From: Methanosarcina sp.
Lineage (GTDB): Archaea; Halobacteriota; Methanosarcinia; Methanosarcinales; Methanosarcinaceae
NCBI GenBank assembly: GCA_013330315.1
Contig: DUIO01000358.1
Coordinates: forward strand, 24,827 to 33,402
Direction: 5' to 3'
Length of the DNA: 8,576 nucleotides
Shown here piece by piece: positions 1 through 6,330 of the stretch (the first letter of the stretch is position 1; each line of letters begins with the position of its first letter). Below the pieces are notes generated by a model. That model was not told the origin of the DNA. It saw only the letters and a program-made list of their open reading frames with translations, and made no database searches. The position numbers were made by a program, and so were the translations under genes.

Positions 1-202
1 AAAGTTTTTATTAACATTGACACGAATAGCTGTGTGTACGGAAAATTGCTTTTTTGATAGCTGATAGTCACCCTTTCCAGACAATTAATAATCACTTTTC
101 CCGGATAATGCAATCTTTCCAGGAAAAACTCCGGAAAATTCGAGGTGCCTGGTTGAATTACGAGTCTGTTTAATTCAAACCTGATTTCGTTATATGGCTA
201 TA

Positions 203-330
203 AAAATTAAATTCGTCTTCAGTAAAATTAAATTCGTCTTCAGTAAAATTAAATTTCATCCTCAGTAAAATTAAATTTCATCCCCGATAAAATCAAATTT
301 CAGCCTCAATAGAATTAAACTTCATTTAAT
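203..330. repeat. Tandem repeat, six copies of a 21-22 nt unit
   Basis: Copies start at 203, 224, 245, 267, 289 and 311. Each begins AAAATTAAATT or a close variant and ends in a C/T-rich half such as CGTCTTCAGT or TCATCCTCAGT. The first two copies are identical 21-mers; copies 3-5 are 22-mers with a few changes; copy 6 is degenerate and 20 nt long. There are no unique spacers, so it is not a CRISPR array. The spacing is two helical turns, so all copies would present the same face of the DNA. It lies about 360 nt before the permease start; whether it binds a regulator is unknown. Confidence 0.85.
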
Positions 331-468
331 CAGGCCGCTGTTTTTATCTTCGCAGTTAAATTTGTTGAGCCTGGTCTGCTTTTTTTAAAATCCGCGCATC
401 CGAAAGGGAAATTAGAATATATTAAAAATAGACATATATAGATCTATAGATTATATAGAGCGGCCTGA
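330..468. repeat. 10-bp inverted repeat with GC-rich arms spaced by 119 nt
   Basis: The left arm TCAGGCCGCT (330-339) and right arm AGCGGCCTGA (459-468) are exact reverse complements, and stand out as GC-rich in AT-rich DNA. The enclosed segment includes the 437-448 palindrome and no ORF of note. The arms could pair in a transcript or be the ends of a very small element. No target-site duplication is evident, so a mobile-element label is not justified. Confidence 0.5.
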
Positions 469-560
469 AATATATGGAAAACATAAAATATAATGAAATG
501 GTCTGGAATATCATAAGACACATGGATTTAAGAAGAGCAGGTGCAGACTCCACGAATTGA

Positions 561-618
561 GCATAAATGGAAGAGGTTCAAAGCATCGCAGGAGTTATGC
601 GTCATAGTGTTTATGCGT
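561..618 (+). promoter_or_regulatory. Repeated TTATGC motifs before the permease (possible regulator sites)
   Basis: TTATGCGT occurs at 595-602 and again at 611-618, 16 nt apart. An inverted copy of the core, GCATAAA, is at 561-567 and matches TTTATGC at 610-616. Such clustering 70-125 nt before the start codon fits a regulator-binding region, plausibly phosphate-responsive given the downstream genes, but that role is only inferred. The motifs are short enough to occur by chance in AT-rich DNA. Confidence 0.3.
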
Positions 619-670
619 TAAGCCTTTGTCAATTACAACAATTATAGCAGTTTTGGAGTTTAAAATCTCT

Positions 671-680
671 GGAGTAAGGA
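671..680 (+). promoter_or_regulatory. Ribosome binding site that fixes the permease start
   Basis: GGAG (671-674) followed by AAGGA (676-680) sits 5-11 nt before ATG 686. The same frame is open back to a TTG at 626, but that codon has no Shine-Dalgarno-like sequence and the extra 20 residues do not resemble the start of this family, whereas the 686 start leads directly into the first hydrophobic helix. Confidence 0.75.
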
Positions 681-685
681 AAAAA

Positions 686-1714
686 ATGGATTTACTTGTC
701 ATAGCACTTATCCTTGCAGGCTTATACATGGCCTGGAACATAGGAGCAAATGACCTTGCAAATGCGATGGGGACCTCAGTAGGAACGGGTGCCCTGACTA
801 TCAAGCAGGTCATTATTATTGCTGCTGTGTTTGAATTCCTGGGTGCCGTATTCTTCGGAAAACGGGTTACCTCAACAATTGCAAAAGGGATTGTCCCTAT
901 CGATATGATCAGCAGCATTCACCCGGACCTCGTGGTACTTGGAATGCTGGCTGCAATTCTCGCCGCAAGTTTCTGGATAACGCTCGCAACCTTTTATAAC
1001 CTTCCAGTCTCAACCAGCCATTCGATTGTAGGTTCAGTGCTCGGTTTCGGGTTGATCGCAGCTTATAACGGTACTATCTCTTTTTCTGACATTCATTGGT
1101 CTGTCCTCGTGAAAATTGTTGCCAGCTGGTTTGTATCCCCTGTCCTCGGAGCTATTCTTGCGTTTCTGATTTTCTCAATAATAAGGAGCCTTTACCTTCA
1201 CAGGGCTTCGGACCTTCCTGCCGTTGAGAAAAAATTCATATTCTTACAGCTCCTAACTGCGTGTTATATCGCATTTGCGCACGGGTCAAACGACGTTGCA
1301 AACGCAGTAGGTCCTCTCTCTGCCGCACTTAACGTAATGGGTATAACAGGAACTGAAATCCCGATCTGGGTACTCGTAATGGGAGGACTTGGCATGGTAA
1401 TAGGCATGGCAACCTGGGGTTACAAAGTGGTCGAAACCATAGGGTCGAAGATCACGGAACTTACCCCGACTCGAGGCTTTTCAGCACAGTTTGCAACTGC
1501 CTCGGTTGTTTTGCTTCACAGTTACAGCTCCCTTCCGATTTCTACCACACATACCCTTGTAGGTTCGGTTATTGGTGTGGGGCTTGCGGGAGGTATTGCA
1601 GCCGTTGACCTTGGCGTAATCTGGAGGATTATTTCTTCCTGGATAGCAACAGTCCCCATAGCTGCCCTTACATCGGCAATAATCTTTGTGGGGCTCGAGG
1701 TGATCTTTTTATGA
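686..1714 (+). CDS. pit: Inorganic phosphate permease, PHO4/Pit family
   Basis: A 342-residue integral membrane protein of the PiT (PHO4) family, which imports inorganic phosphate, often as a metal-phosphate complex, coupled to H+ or Na+. Both family signatures, one in each inverted half, are present: [20 protein letters not shown] (residues 18-37) and [14 protein letters not shown] (197-210). The rest is a run of hydrophobic helices with the [11 protein letters not shown] and [11 protein letters not shown] motifs that follow the two halves. The length is typical of compact archaeal and bacterial members. The start at 686 is chosen for its ribosome binding site. The stop overlaps the DUF47 gene by an ATGA junction, so the two are surely cotranscribed and translationally coupled. 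Ion coupling and substrate (phosphate rather than sulfate) cannot be read from the sequence alone, but the DUF47 partner supports phosphate. Confidence 0.93.
   Translation: MDLLVIALILAGLYMAWNIGANDLANAMGTSVGTGALTIKQVIIIAAVFEFLGAVFFGKRVTSTIAKGIVPIDMISSIHPDLVVLGMLAAILAASFWITLATFYNLPVSTSHSIVGSVLGFGLIAAYNGTISFSDIHWSVLVKIVASWFVSPVLGAILAFLIFSIIRSLYLHRASDLPAVEKKFIFLQLLTACYIAFAHGSNDVANAVGPLSAALNVMGITGTEIPIWVLVMGGLGMVIGMATWGYKVVETIGSKITELTPTRGFSAQFATASVVLLHSYSSLPISTTHTLVGSVIGVGLAGGIAAVDLGVIWRIISSWIATVPIAALTSAIIFVGLEVIFL
1697..1704 (+). promoter_or_regulatory. Strong Shine-Dalgarno site inside the permease gene for the DUF47 gene
   Basis: GAGGTGAT, extended to GAGGTGATC, lies 6 nt before ATG 1711 and is a near-complete match to the archaeal 16S rRNA tail complement. 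It lies within the last codons of the permease gene, so the second gene can be initiated independently as well as by coupling at the ATGA overlap. Confidence 0.8.
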
Positions 1715-2400
1715 AAGACTACATCCGTTCCGTACTCGACGTGGTCGCAGAATCTCCCTTCGTCCCCCTTGAAATGCATGCCAGAAAAGGGGTGCTTGCA
1801 GTTGAAAAACTCGCCGAAGCAATGGAAGCCTATTGTGCAGGTAACCAGGCGTTACTTGACGAGCGCACTGATGAAATTGACAGGCTGGAACATGAAGCTG
1901 ACAAAATCAAACAGAAGATCAGGGCAAGCATACCTGCCTCAGTGCGATTGCCTGTTAACAAAAAAGATCTCCTTTCTTTCCTCAAGCAGCAAGACTCCAT
2001 AGCTGACTTTGCCCAGGCATCAGCCTACTGGATGACACTTCGCCCATGCAAAGACCTGCCTGATGAAATAAAGGAAGGTTTTCTGGAGCTTATGGCAACC
2101 TCTCTGAAAACCGCAAGGATGTATGATCAGCTTGTAGGTGAGCTTTACAAACTTCTTGCTACTTCTTTCAGCAAGGAAGAGATCAAAGAGACCATGCAGA
2201 TCATCCCTGAAGTCGAAAAACTGGAACACGACGTGGATGTGCTTGAGACGGCTCTCTTAAGAAAGATCTTCGAACACGAAGCTGCAATCGGAGGAGCCGG
2301 AGTCTGCCACTTGATGGGACTTGTCGAAAGGATAGGAGGTATTGCAGATAAGTCCGCAAGTGCTGCTGACCGCCTGAGGTCAATGATTCTCAGAAGGTAA
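1711..2400 (+). CDS. DUF47 (PhoU-like) phosphate transport accessory protein
   Basis: A 229-residue soluble, mostly helical protein of the DUF47 / PhoU_div family (TIGR00153 type), commonly encoded next to Pit permeases and thought to modulate them in the way PhoU modulates Pst. Typical stretches are [14 protein letters not shown] (58-71) and [19 protein letters not shown] (81-99). A second acidic motif, EKLEHDVD (169-176), echoes the first, as expected for a two-repeat helical bundle with ExxxD-type metal-binding motifs. No signal peptide or membrane helix is seen. It overlaps the permease gene by four bases. Its regulatory action on the permease is inferred from family and context, not shown here. 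Confidence 0.9.
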   Translation: MKDYIRSVLDVVAESPFVPLEMHARKGVLAVEKLAEAMEAYCAGNQALLDERTDEIDRLEHEADKIKQKIRASIPASVRLPVNKKDLLSFLKQQDSIADFAQASAYWMTLRPCKDLPDEIKEGFLELMATSLKTARMYDQLVGELYKLLATSFSKEEIKETMQIIPEVEKLEHDVDVLETALLRKIFEHEAAIGGAGVCHLMGLVERIGGIADKSASAADRLRSMILRR

Positions 2401-2470
2401 ATTCTCATTTTCATTTCTTTTTATTTCTTTTAATTTTCCCTTTTAATTTTCTCTTTTTATTTTTTACTTC
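2401..2470 (+). terminator. T-rich terminator region after the phosphate operon
   Basis: Immediately after the DUF47 stop codon the + strand is almost entirely pyrimidine, with five or more runs of four to six T and a roughly repeated TTTTAATTTTC element. Clustered T-tracts without a strong hairpin are the usual archaeal termination signal, and the position directly behind the operon fits. Confidence 0.65.
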
Positions 2471-2738
2471 TCAATTTCGGCTCAGTATATCTATTCCGGT
2501 CAGTCTGGTGCTCTATTCCAACCCAAAAGCAAATTTTCAGCTTCTTTCTTACTGCGCCGCGCCGGGTCGCAGAAGGCATGTCAGGCAGGAAAATAGTTAT
2601 TTGACAAACCGGAACTGCAATTAAAAAATAATTACTGATAATCCCTTCCGCCGACAGATTGTTTCTTTAGTCTGGAAGTTGTCTGCAATGCCATTCTCCT
2701 GTGTAAAACCTGACAATATTAGCATCCTGACCTCAAAT
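2471..2738. other. Convergent intergenic gap with a small GC-rich hairpin
   Basis: No gene is recognised between the two convergent units. A GC-rich spot stands out: arms CTGCG (2552-2556) and CGCAG (2568-2572), extendable by two C-G pairs past one bulged T, with a six-base loop. It lacks a following T-run, so it is not an obvious terminator. On the - strand the A-run at about 2624-2631 reads as TTTTTT and may end the EamA transcript roughly 110 nt past its stop. Confidence 0.5.
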
Positions 2739-3656
2739 TCAGTCCTCCTGAGAAAAGTGAAATGGGCCATATGCTACCGATAAAAATCTCGGGCAGCTGA
2801 CAATCACAGCTGCGGTAAGAATAAGAATACATCCGGCAAGTGTGCCTGCTGAGAGAGCAACTCCAAGGAATACCAGATCAAAAAAGACACCTGCAACGGG
2901 CTCAATTAGAGCAAGCAGGCTTCCTGTTTGAGATTGAAGATTTGCAAACCCGATGGTTGTTAGAACCCCACCTACGCCCACGGAAACGATCCCAAAAACA
3001 AGCAGAGTGGGTAAATTTGGAGCAAGTGAAGAAAAAGGTGGCTCAAAAGCAAAAGGCAGCATCAGGAGGCAGCTGGTAGCAGTACCCCAGAAGGCAATAG
3101 CAAATTCCGAATGATCCCTTTTCAGGACTCTCACGTTCATAATGATAACTGCAAGGAGCAAACCCGCAAAGAGCCCGGATACAATTCCTATCAAATGGCT
3201 GCCCGAAAATTCAAGGGCACCAAATCCTTCATCCGGTCTTATAACCAGATAAACTCCTGTAATCGCAAAAAAAAGAGCTATGATATTCTCCTTCCCGACC
3301 TTTTCTTTTAAAACAAAAGGTGAAGCCAGCATCACATAGATAGGAGCAGTATATTCAAGAAGGATAGCTATGGAAAAACAGGTTTCTTTTACGCACAGGA
3401 AATAAAAGAACATGTTTACAGTGATAAAAATACCCTGTAAGAATAGGCGAAACTTTCTTTTTCCGGGCCTCAGTTCTCCAGGTCTGCCTGTTACCAGAAG
3501 AAATGTGAAAATAAAGATAAGCCCGAAAAGCAGGCGGTAAAATATTATTGAAGTGATGGGCAGGTCTTTAATGTTTGCAAGAAATAAGCCGGTCATCCCG
3601 TAAAGAATACAACCGAGCAACACTGCCAGATGAGCACCTTTCTTTACCTGGAACAT
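2739..3656 (-). CDS. EamA/DMT-superfamily transporter
   Basis: A membrane protein of 305 residues (313 if started at 3680) with about ten hydrophobic helices and the internal duplication of the EamA family of drug/metabolite transporters. Numbering from the 3680 start, the first repeat ends with LLEYTAPIYVMLASPFVLKE (107-126) and helix IIALFFAITGVYLVI; the second ends with LLALIEPVAGVFFDLVFLG (255-273), the usual conserved positions. Members export or import small metabolites; the substrate cannot be predicted. I prefer the start at 3656 because the ATG at 3680 overlaps the TATA palindrome at 3679-3686, while 3656 lies where a transcript from that box would begin. Neither start has a Shine-Dalgarno site. 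The gene stands alone and is divergent from the hydrolase. Confidence 0.88.
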   Translation of the reverse strand: MFQVKKGAHLAVLLGCILYGMTGLFLANIKDLPITSIIFYRLLFGLIFIFTFLLVTGRPGELRPGKRKFRLFLQGIFITVNMFFYFLCVKETCFSIAILLEYTAPIYVMLASPFVLKEKVGKENIIALFFAITGVYLVIRPDEGFGALEFSGSHLIGIVSGLFAGLLLAVIIMNVRVLKRDHSEFAIAFWGTATSCLLMLPFAFEPPFSSLAPNLPTLLVFGIVSVGVGGVLTTIGFANLQSQTGSLLALIEPVAGVFFDLVFLGVALSAGTLAGCILILTAAVIVSCPRFLSVAYGPFHFSQED

Positions 3657-3678
3657 ACGGCAGTAAAAAGCCTGGTAC

Positions 3679-3688
3679 ATTTAAATAA
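3679..3688. promoter_or_regulatory. Shared palindromic TATA box between divergent genes
   Basis: ATTTAAAT (3679-3686) is a perfect palindrome and reads as a TATA box on both strands (ATTTAAATAA on +, TTATTTAAAT on -). Its centre is about 27 nt from the hydrolase ATG (3710) on one side and about 27 nt from the EamA ATG (3656) on the other. That is the normal TATA-to-start distance in archaea, so both mRNAs would be leaderless; neither gene has a ribosome binding site, in agreement. Confidence 0.55.
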
Positions 3689-3709
3689 GTTGTCGATTCA
3701 GGGTTTCTT

Positions 3710-5204
3710 ATGGTTAATAAAAATGTGGTTTGTTTGTTCCTACTGGTCTTTATTGCATCTGTTTCCGGATGCGTTTCCGAGCCAGCGTCATCTGACGGAA
3801 ACATTGACAATAATGTGAATATCGAAGAAATAGAAGGGCTCTGGCTTGGAAGCCTTAAGGTTCAGGGCGGAATGGAAATGAGGCTCTTATTCAACATTTC
3901 TACAGACCCTGATGGTTCCGTCAATGCAACGATGGACAGCCTTGACCAGGGGACAAAAGGAATACCTGTAGACGTTGTCTCACATATAAAGACGGCAATC
4001 TGCACCTGGGAATAAAGTCCATAAGGGGTACTTTTGACGGGGCACTCAAGGAGGACGGGAAAACAATCGAAGGCGAGTGGCAGCAGTTAGGATCAGCTCT
4101 TCCCCTTGTACTTTCTCGTGTTGATGAAACTCCCGATACTCGAAAAGAACAGGACCCTGTAAAACCCTACCCTTACAAGGAAGAAGAAGTTGCTTATGAA
4201 AATGAAGTTGCAGAAGTAAAGCTTGCAGGTACGTTAACTCTTCCGCAGTCCGAAGGGCCATTCCCTGCGGTAATTTTGATATCCGGCTCAGGTCAGCAGA
4301 ACCGTGATGAGGAAATCTTAGGATATCACCCGTTCCTTGTACTTTCGGATTACCTGACGCGCAGGGGGATTGCTGTACTGCGGGTAGATGACCGGGGTGC
4401 TGGAGGGTCAACAGGAAATTTCTCCGAAGCTACTTCTGAAGATTTTGCAGGAGATGTGCTCTCCGGAATTGAATACCTCAAAAGCCGCGAAGAGATAGAC
4501 GCTTCCCGGATTGGTCTGATAGGGCATAGCGAAGGAGGCTTAATTGCTCCTATTGTGGCTGTGGAGTCCAATGATGTTGCATTTATTGTGATGATGGCGG
4601 GCCTGGTATCACAGGCGAAGAGATTCTGTACCTCCAGAGTGACCTTATCTCCAGAGCAGAAGGAGTAGATAATGAAACAATAGCCCGGAACAATGCACTT
4701 ATGAAAAGCATATACTCCGTGATAAAAGAGGAACAGAATGATAGTATTGCTGCAGAAAAAATCCAGAAGCTTATGATGGACGAGGTGGCAAACATGAGCG
4801 AGGAAGAAAAAAGGAATTCAGGTTACTCTGAAGATGCTCTTGAAGCTCAGGTTAATGCCCAGGTCCAGAGCCTTATCTCGCCCTGGATGCGCTTTTTCCT
4901 GACATATGATCCTGCACCTGCCCTGATGAAGGTAAAGTGCCCGGTTCTTGCGATAAACGGCGAAAAAGACCTTCAAGTGCCGTCAAAAGAAAACCTGCAG
5001 GCAATAGAAGAAGCCCTTGAAGCAGGAGGCAACAGGGACTATACAGTAAAGGAACTGCCTGGCCTCAACCACTTATTCCAGACTGCCGAAACAGGCTCAC
5101 CATCCGAGTACGCAAAAATTAACGAGACCATTTCGCCAGTTGCTCTGGAACTGATAGGGGACTGGATTTCGGAAAAGGCAGCTAAAACGGAAAACAGGCA
5201 ATGA
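3710..5204 (+). pseudogene. Secreted lipoprotein-type alpha/beta hydrolase, broken by two frameshifts
   Basis: Three consecutive + frames together encode one protein. The first (3710 to a stop at 4013-4015) has a signal peptide with lipobox VSGC (Cys21) and the start of a beta-rich N-terminal domain. The second runs from about 3991 to 4668 and completes that domain (KDGNLHLGIKS, DGKTIEGEW), then enters the hydrolase with ISGSGQQNRDEE, RRGIAVLRVDDRGAGGSTG and the nucleophile elbow GHSEGG. The third runs from about 4602 to 5204 (GPGITGEEILYLQS onward) and supplies NGEKDLQVP and LNHLFQ. Each junction is repaired by adding one base, near 3988-3991 (AAA run) and near 4599-4603 (GGG/CC runs). With both added the gene is exactly 499 codons, giving 498 residues with triad Ser274, Asp421 and His455. 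The family resembles serine esterases/peptidases anchored outside the cell; substrate unknown. No canonical slippery site is seen. It is either a recently inactivated gene or carries sequencing errors in short homopolymers. Confidence 0.88.
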
Positions 5205-5226
5205 AAAGGAAAGTATTCAGGGAAAA

Positions 5227-5424
5227 ATAAGAGAAAGAGACAAGAAAAGGAATAAAAGGAAGAGATAGAGACAGGATAAGAGAAAGATACAAAAGAAGGA
5301 ATAAGAGGAAAAGGCGAGAGAAGAAATAAGGATAAGAAACAAAAAGGGAATAAGAGAAAGAGGCAAGAGAAGAAATAAAGGTAAAAAACAGAAGAAGAAA
5401 TAAAGGTAAAAAACAGAAGAAAAA
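5227..5424 (+). repeat. Purine-rich tandem array, eight units of 24-25 nt
   Basis: Units begin with ATAA at 5227, 5252, 5276, 5301, 5326, 5350, 5375 and 5400, so the spacing is 25, 24, 25, 25, 24, 25 and 25 nt. A typical unit is ATAAGAGAAAGAG followed by a C and then AAGAGAAGAA-like purines; the C near position 14-15 is kept in most units. The last two units are nearly identical (29 matching bases at a 25-nt offset, 5368-5396 and 5393-5421), and older units have diverged. A possible extra unit begins at 5201, overlapping the hydrolase stop codon. The period is not a multiple of three and ATAA puts stops in turn into every + frame, so it is not coding on this strand. No unique spacers, so not CRISPR. 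Confidence 0.85.
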
Positions 5425-5435
5425 ATGAGAGAGAG

Positions 5436-5510
5436 GAAAAAGCAAAGTTTTTTTCATTTGCTTTTTCAAACTGTTTTGAAACTTTCATCTTCTTTTTCAT
5501 TTTTTGTTTG
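5436..5510 (+). terminator. Hairpin and T-tract terminator
   Basis: A perfect 11-bp stem, GAAAAAGCAAA (5436-5446) with TTTGCTTTTTC (5457-5467), encloses a 10-nt loop containing seven T. An overlapping smaller inverted repeat, TTTCAAA (5464-5470) with TTTGAAA (5475-5481), follows, then T-rich DNA to about 5510. It probably ends transcripts coming from the hydrolase and the repeat array, 230 nt behind the hydrolase stop. Confidence 0.65.
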
Positions 5511-5621
5511 TCTTTGAGAAGTACCCCTGATCACTGGAGAGGAAAATAGCTTGATGGAAACATATTTACTTGTTTATTTGCAGGTTTATTCGAAGGATAC
5601 TATAAAGCGGTTTTCCGGATT

Positions 5622-5643
5622 AAAAAGGGAGATCTGCATCCCT
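5622..5643 (-). terminator. Short terminator at the GDYXXLXY gene end
   Basis: Read on the - strand, AGGGA (5643-5639) pairs with TCCCT (5630-5626) over an 8-nt loop and is followed at once by TTTT (5625-5622). The hairpin starts at the first base after, or at, the stop codon. The stem is only 5 bp, but position and T-run fit the end of the DUF2157/GDYXXLXY operon. Confidence 0.5.
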
Positions 5644-6224
5644 CAAGCCTTAAATTTCAACTCTTTTCCGTCAATTAATAAACTCTTAATTACGGCATTT
5701 CCGTATTTATCAATGACAACCTTTACGTCGCCCCCTTCTCTACCTGTCCATTGCTGGTGTTCTATTTCTATTCCCTTGCCTTCGGGAACGAAATAGCTCT
5801 CGATACCGTACTCAACCCTGATTTCTTTTAAAGCAGGGTCTTCCGTCATACCGTTGCTTTCATAGGCTTCCCAGTCATAGATAATTTCTTTTACCCGACC
5901 TTTAATATAGAGTTCATTATCCGGAGGGTTTTTGTAGATTTTTTTGGGCACCCCGTACCCATTTTCAGGTTCTAGAGCCAGGTATATGCGGTCATTATAG
6001 TTAAAATAAGGATCTTCAACCTGAACCTCTTCCAGGTTCAGAGTACTTATTTCATAATTGAGAACTACATAATCTCCCCTGAAAAGATCTCTCGGGTCTA
6101 CAGGCTCGGTTTTAAGTATTATTTCAGTCCCTGTCCTGAGGGTATATTCTTTATACAGGATAAAGCCTGAAAAAATCAGGAGCCAGAAAATTACAGTAAG
6201 ATAAAGGACTTTCTTTTGGTTCAT
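5643..6224 (-). CDS. GDYXXLXY-motif membrane-anchored protein
   Basis: A 193-residue protein with one N-terminal membrane helix (about 6-24) after a short positive MNQKK start, and the rest most likely outside the membrane. It carries the family-defining motif GDYVVLNY at 50-57 and the second conserved stretch YGIESYFVPEGKG at 139-151. The family is uncharacterised and is regularly encoded beside DUF2157 membrane proteins, as here. An AAGGAG ribosome site (complement of 6234-6239) lies 9 nt before the ATG and supports this start. It is the downstream gene of the pair, 106 nt after the DUF2157 stop, and ends in a small terminator. The function is unknown; a role in an envelope or membrane-associated complex with DUF2157 is inference. 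Confidence 0.88.
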   Translation of the reverse strand: MNQKKVLYLTVIFWLLIFSGFILYKEYTLRTGTEIILKTEPVDPRDLFRGDYVVLNYEISTLNLEEVQVEDPYFNYNDRIYLALEPENGYGVPKKIYKNPPDNELYIKGRVKEIIYDWEAYESNGMTEDPALKEIRVEYGIESYFVPEGKGIEIEHQQWTGREGGDVKVVIDKYGNAVIKSLLIDGKELKFKA

Positions 6225-6245
6225 TACAGGTCTCTCCTTGCTCCT

Positions 6246-6293
6246 GAACTGTTTATAGAACTGTTTATGGAACTGTTTATGGAACTGTTTATG
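6246..6293. repeat. Four tandem 12-nt repeats in the DUF2157-GDYXXLXY spacer
   Basis: The unit GAACTGTTTATG (CATAAACAGTTC in the mRNA sense) is repeated four times head to tail; copies 2-4 are identical and copy 1 (6246-6257) ends in A instead of G. It occupies almost half of the 106-nt spacer between the two - strand genes and ends about 7 nt upstream of the AAGGAG ribosome site. It could affect mRNA structure or processing; more simply it may be a recent slippage expansion. Confidence 0.9.
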
Positions 6294-6330
6294 GTTTTAC
6301 AGCTCTTAAACTTCAAAATGATATTTCTCA

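Larger units (their letters stand above)
1..685. other. Long AT-rich intergenic region upstream of the phosphate permease
   Basis: No convincing protein-coding gene or RNA gene is seen on either strand. The left part has an imperfect hairpin (arms 151-160 and 171-181, one bulged base, 10-nt loop) that could belong to the 3' end of a gene lying left of the window. Then come a tandem repeat (203-330), a 10-bp inverted repeat (330-339 with 459-468), a perfect 12-bp palindrome TATAGATCTATA at 437-448 inside a very AT-rich stretch, and short repeated TTATGC motifs at 561-618. The permease promoter must lie here, but several TATA-like strings between about 430 and 650 compete and I cannot choose one. 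Confidence 0.7.
5205..5642. other. Convergent intergenic region with purine array and two terminators
   Basis: No gene is supported. The + strand from 5205 to about 5445 is nearly all A and G and is organised as a 25-nt tandem repeat. It is followed by hairpins with T-runs at 5436-5510 for the + strand, an unremarkable stretch, and a hairpin with a T-run for the - strand next to the GDYXXLXY stop codon. Long - strand open frames over the purine array translate as Phe/Leu/Ser/Pro-rich low complexity and are not genes. Confidence 0.7.

Noticed and set aside
203..330. CRISPR array or leader
   Set aside because: The 21-22 nt units are contiguous, without spacers.
575..582. GGTTCAAA resembling a tRNA T-loop
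   Set aside because: No acceptor, D or anticodon arm can be built around it, so there is no tRNA.
567..647. A 26-codon open frame in the permease leader
   Set aside because: It has no Shine-Dalgarno sequence, no recognisable protein features, and is short enough to arise by chance.
626..685. Upstream extension of the permease from a TTG at 626
   Set aside because: No ribosome binding site precedes it, while GGAG/AAGGA sits just before ATG 686 and the family protein begins there.
4046..4411. 121-codon - strand open frame antisense to the hydrolase
   Set aside because: The + strand encodes clear hydrolase motifs across the same bases, so this is a shadow frame.
3979..4610. Programmed -1 frameshifting in the hydrolase gene
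   Set aside because: Neither site has a canonical X-XXY-YYZ slippery heptamer or an evident downstream pseudoknot, and two such events in one gene are improbable.
5227..5424. CRISPR array
   Set aside because: Units are directly adjacent with no unique spacers, and there are no cas genes.
5039..5500. Long - strand open frames of 95 and 153 codons over the purine array
   Set aside because: They translate to Phe/Leu/Ser/Pro low-complexity sequence because the strand is pyrimidine-rich; the longer one also runs into the hydrolase gene antisense.
5551..5796. 81-codon + strand open frame near the GDYXXLXY gene
   Set aside because: More than half of it is antisense to the well-supported GDYXXLXY gene and its translation resembles no family.
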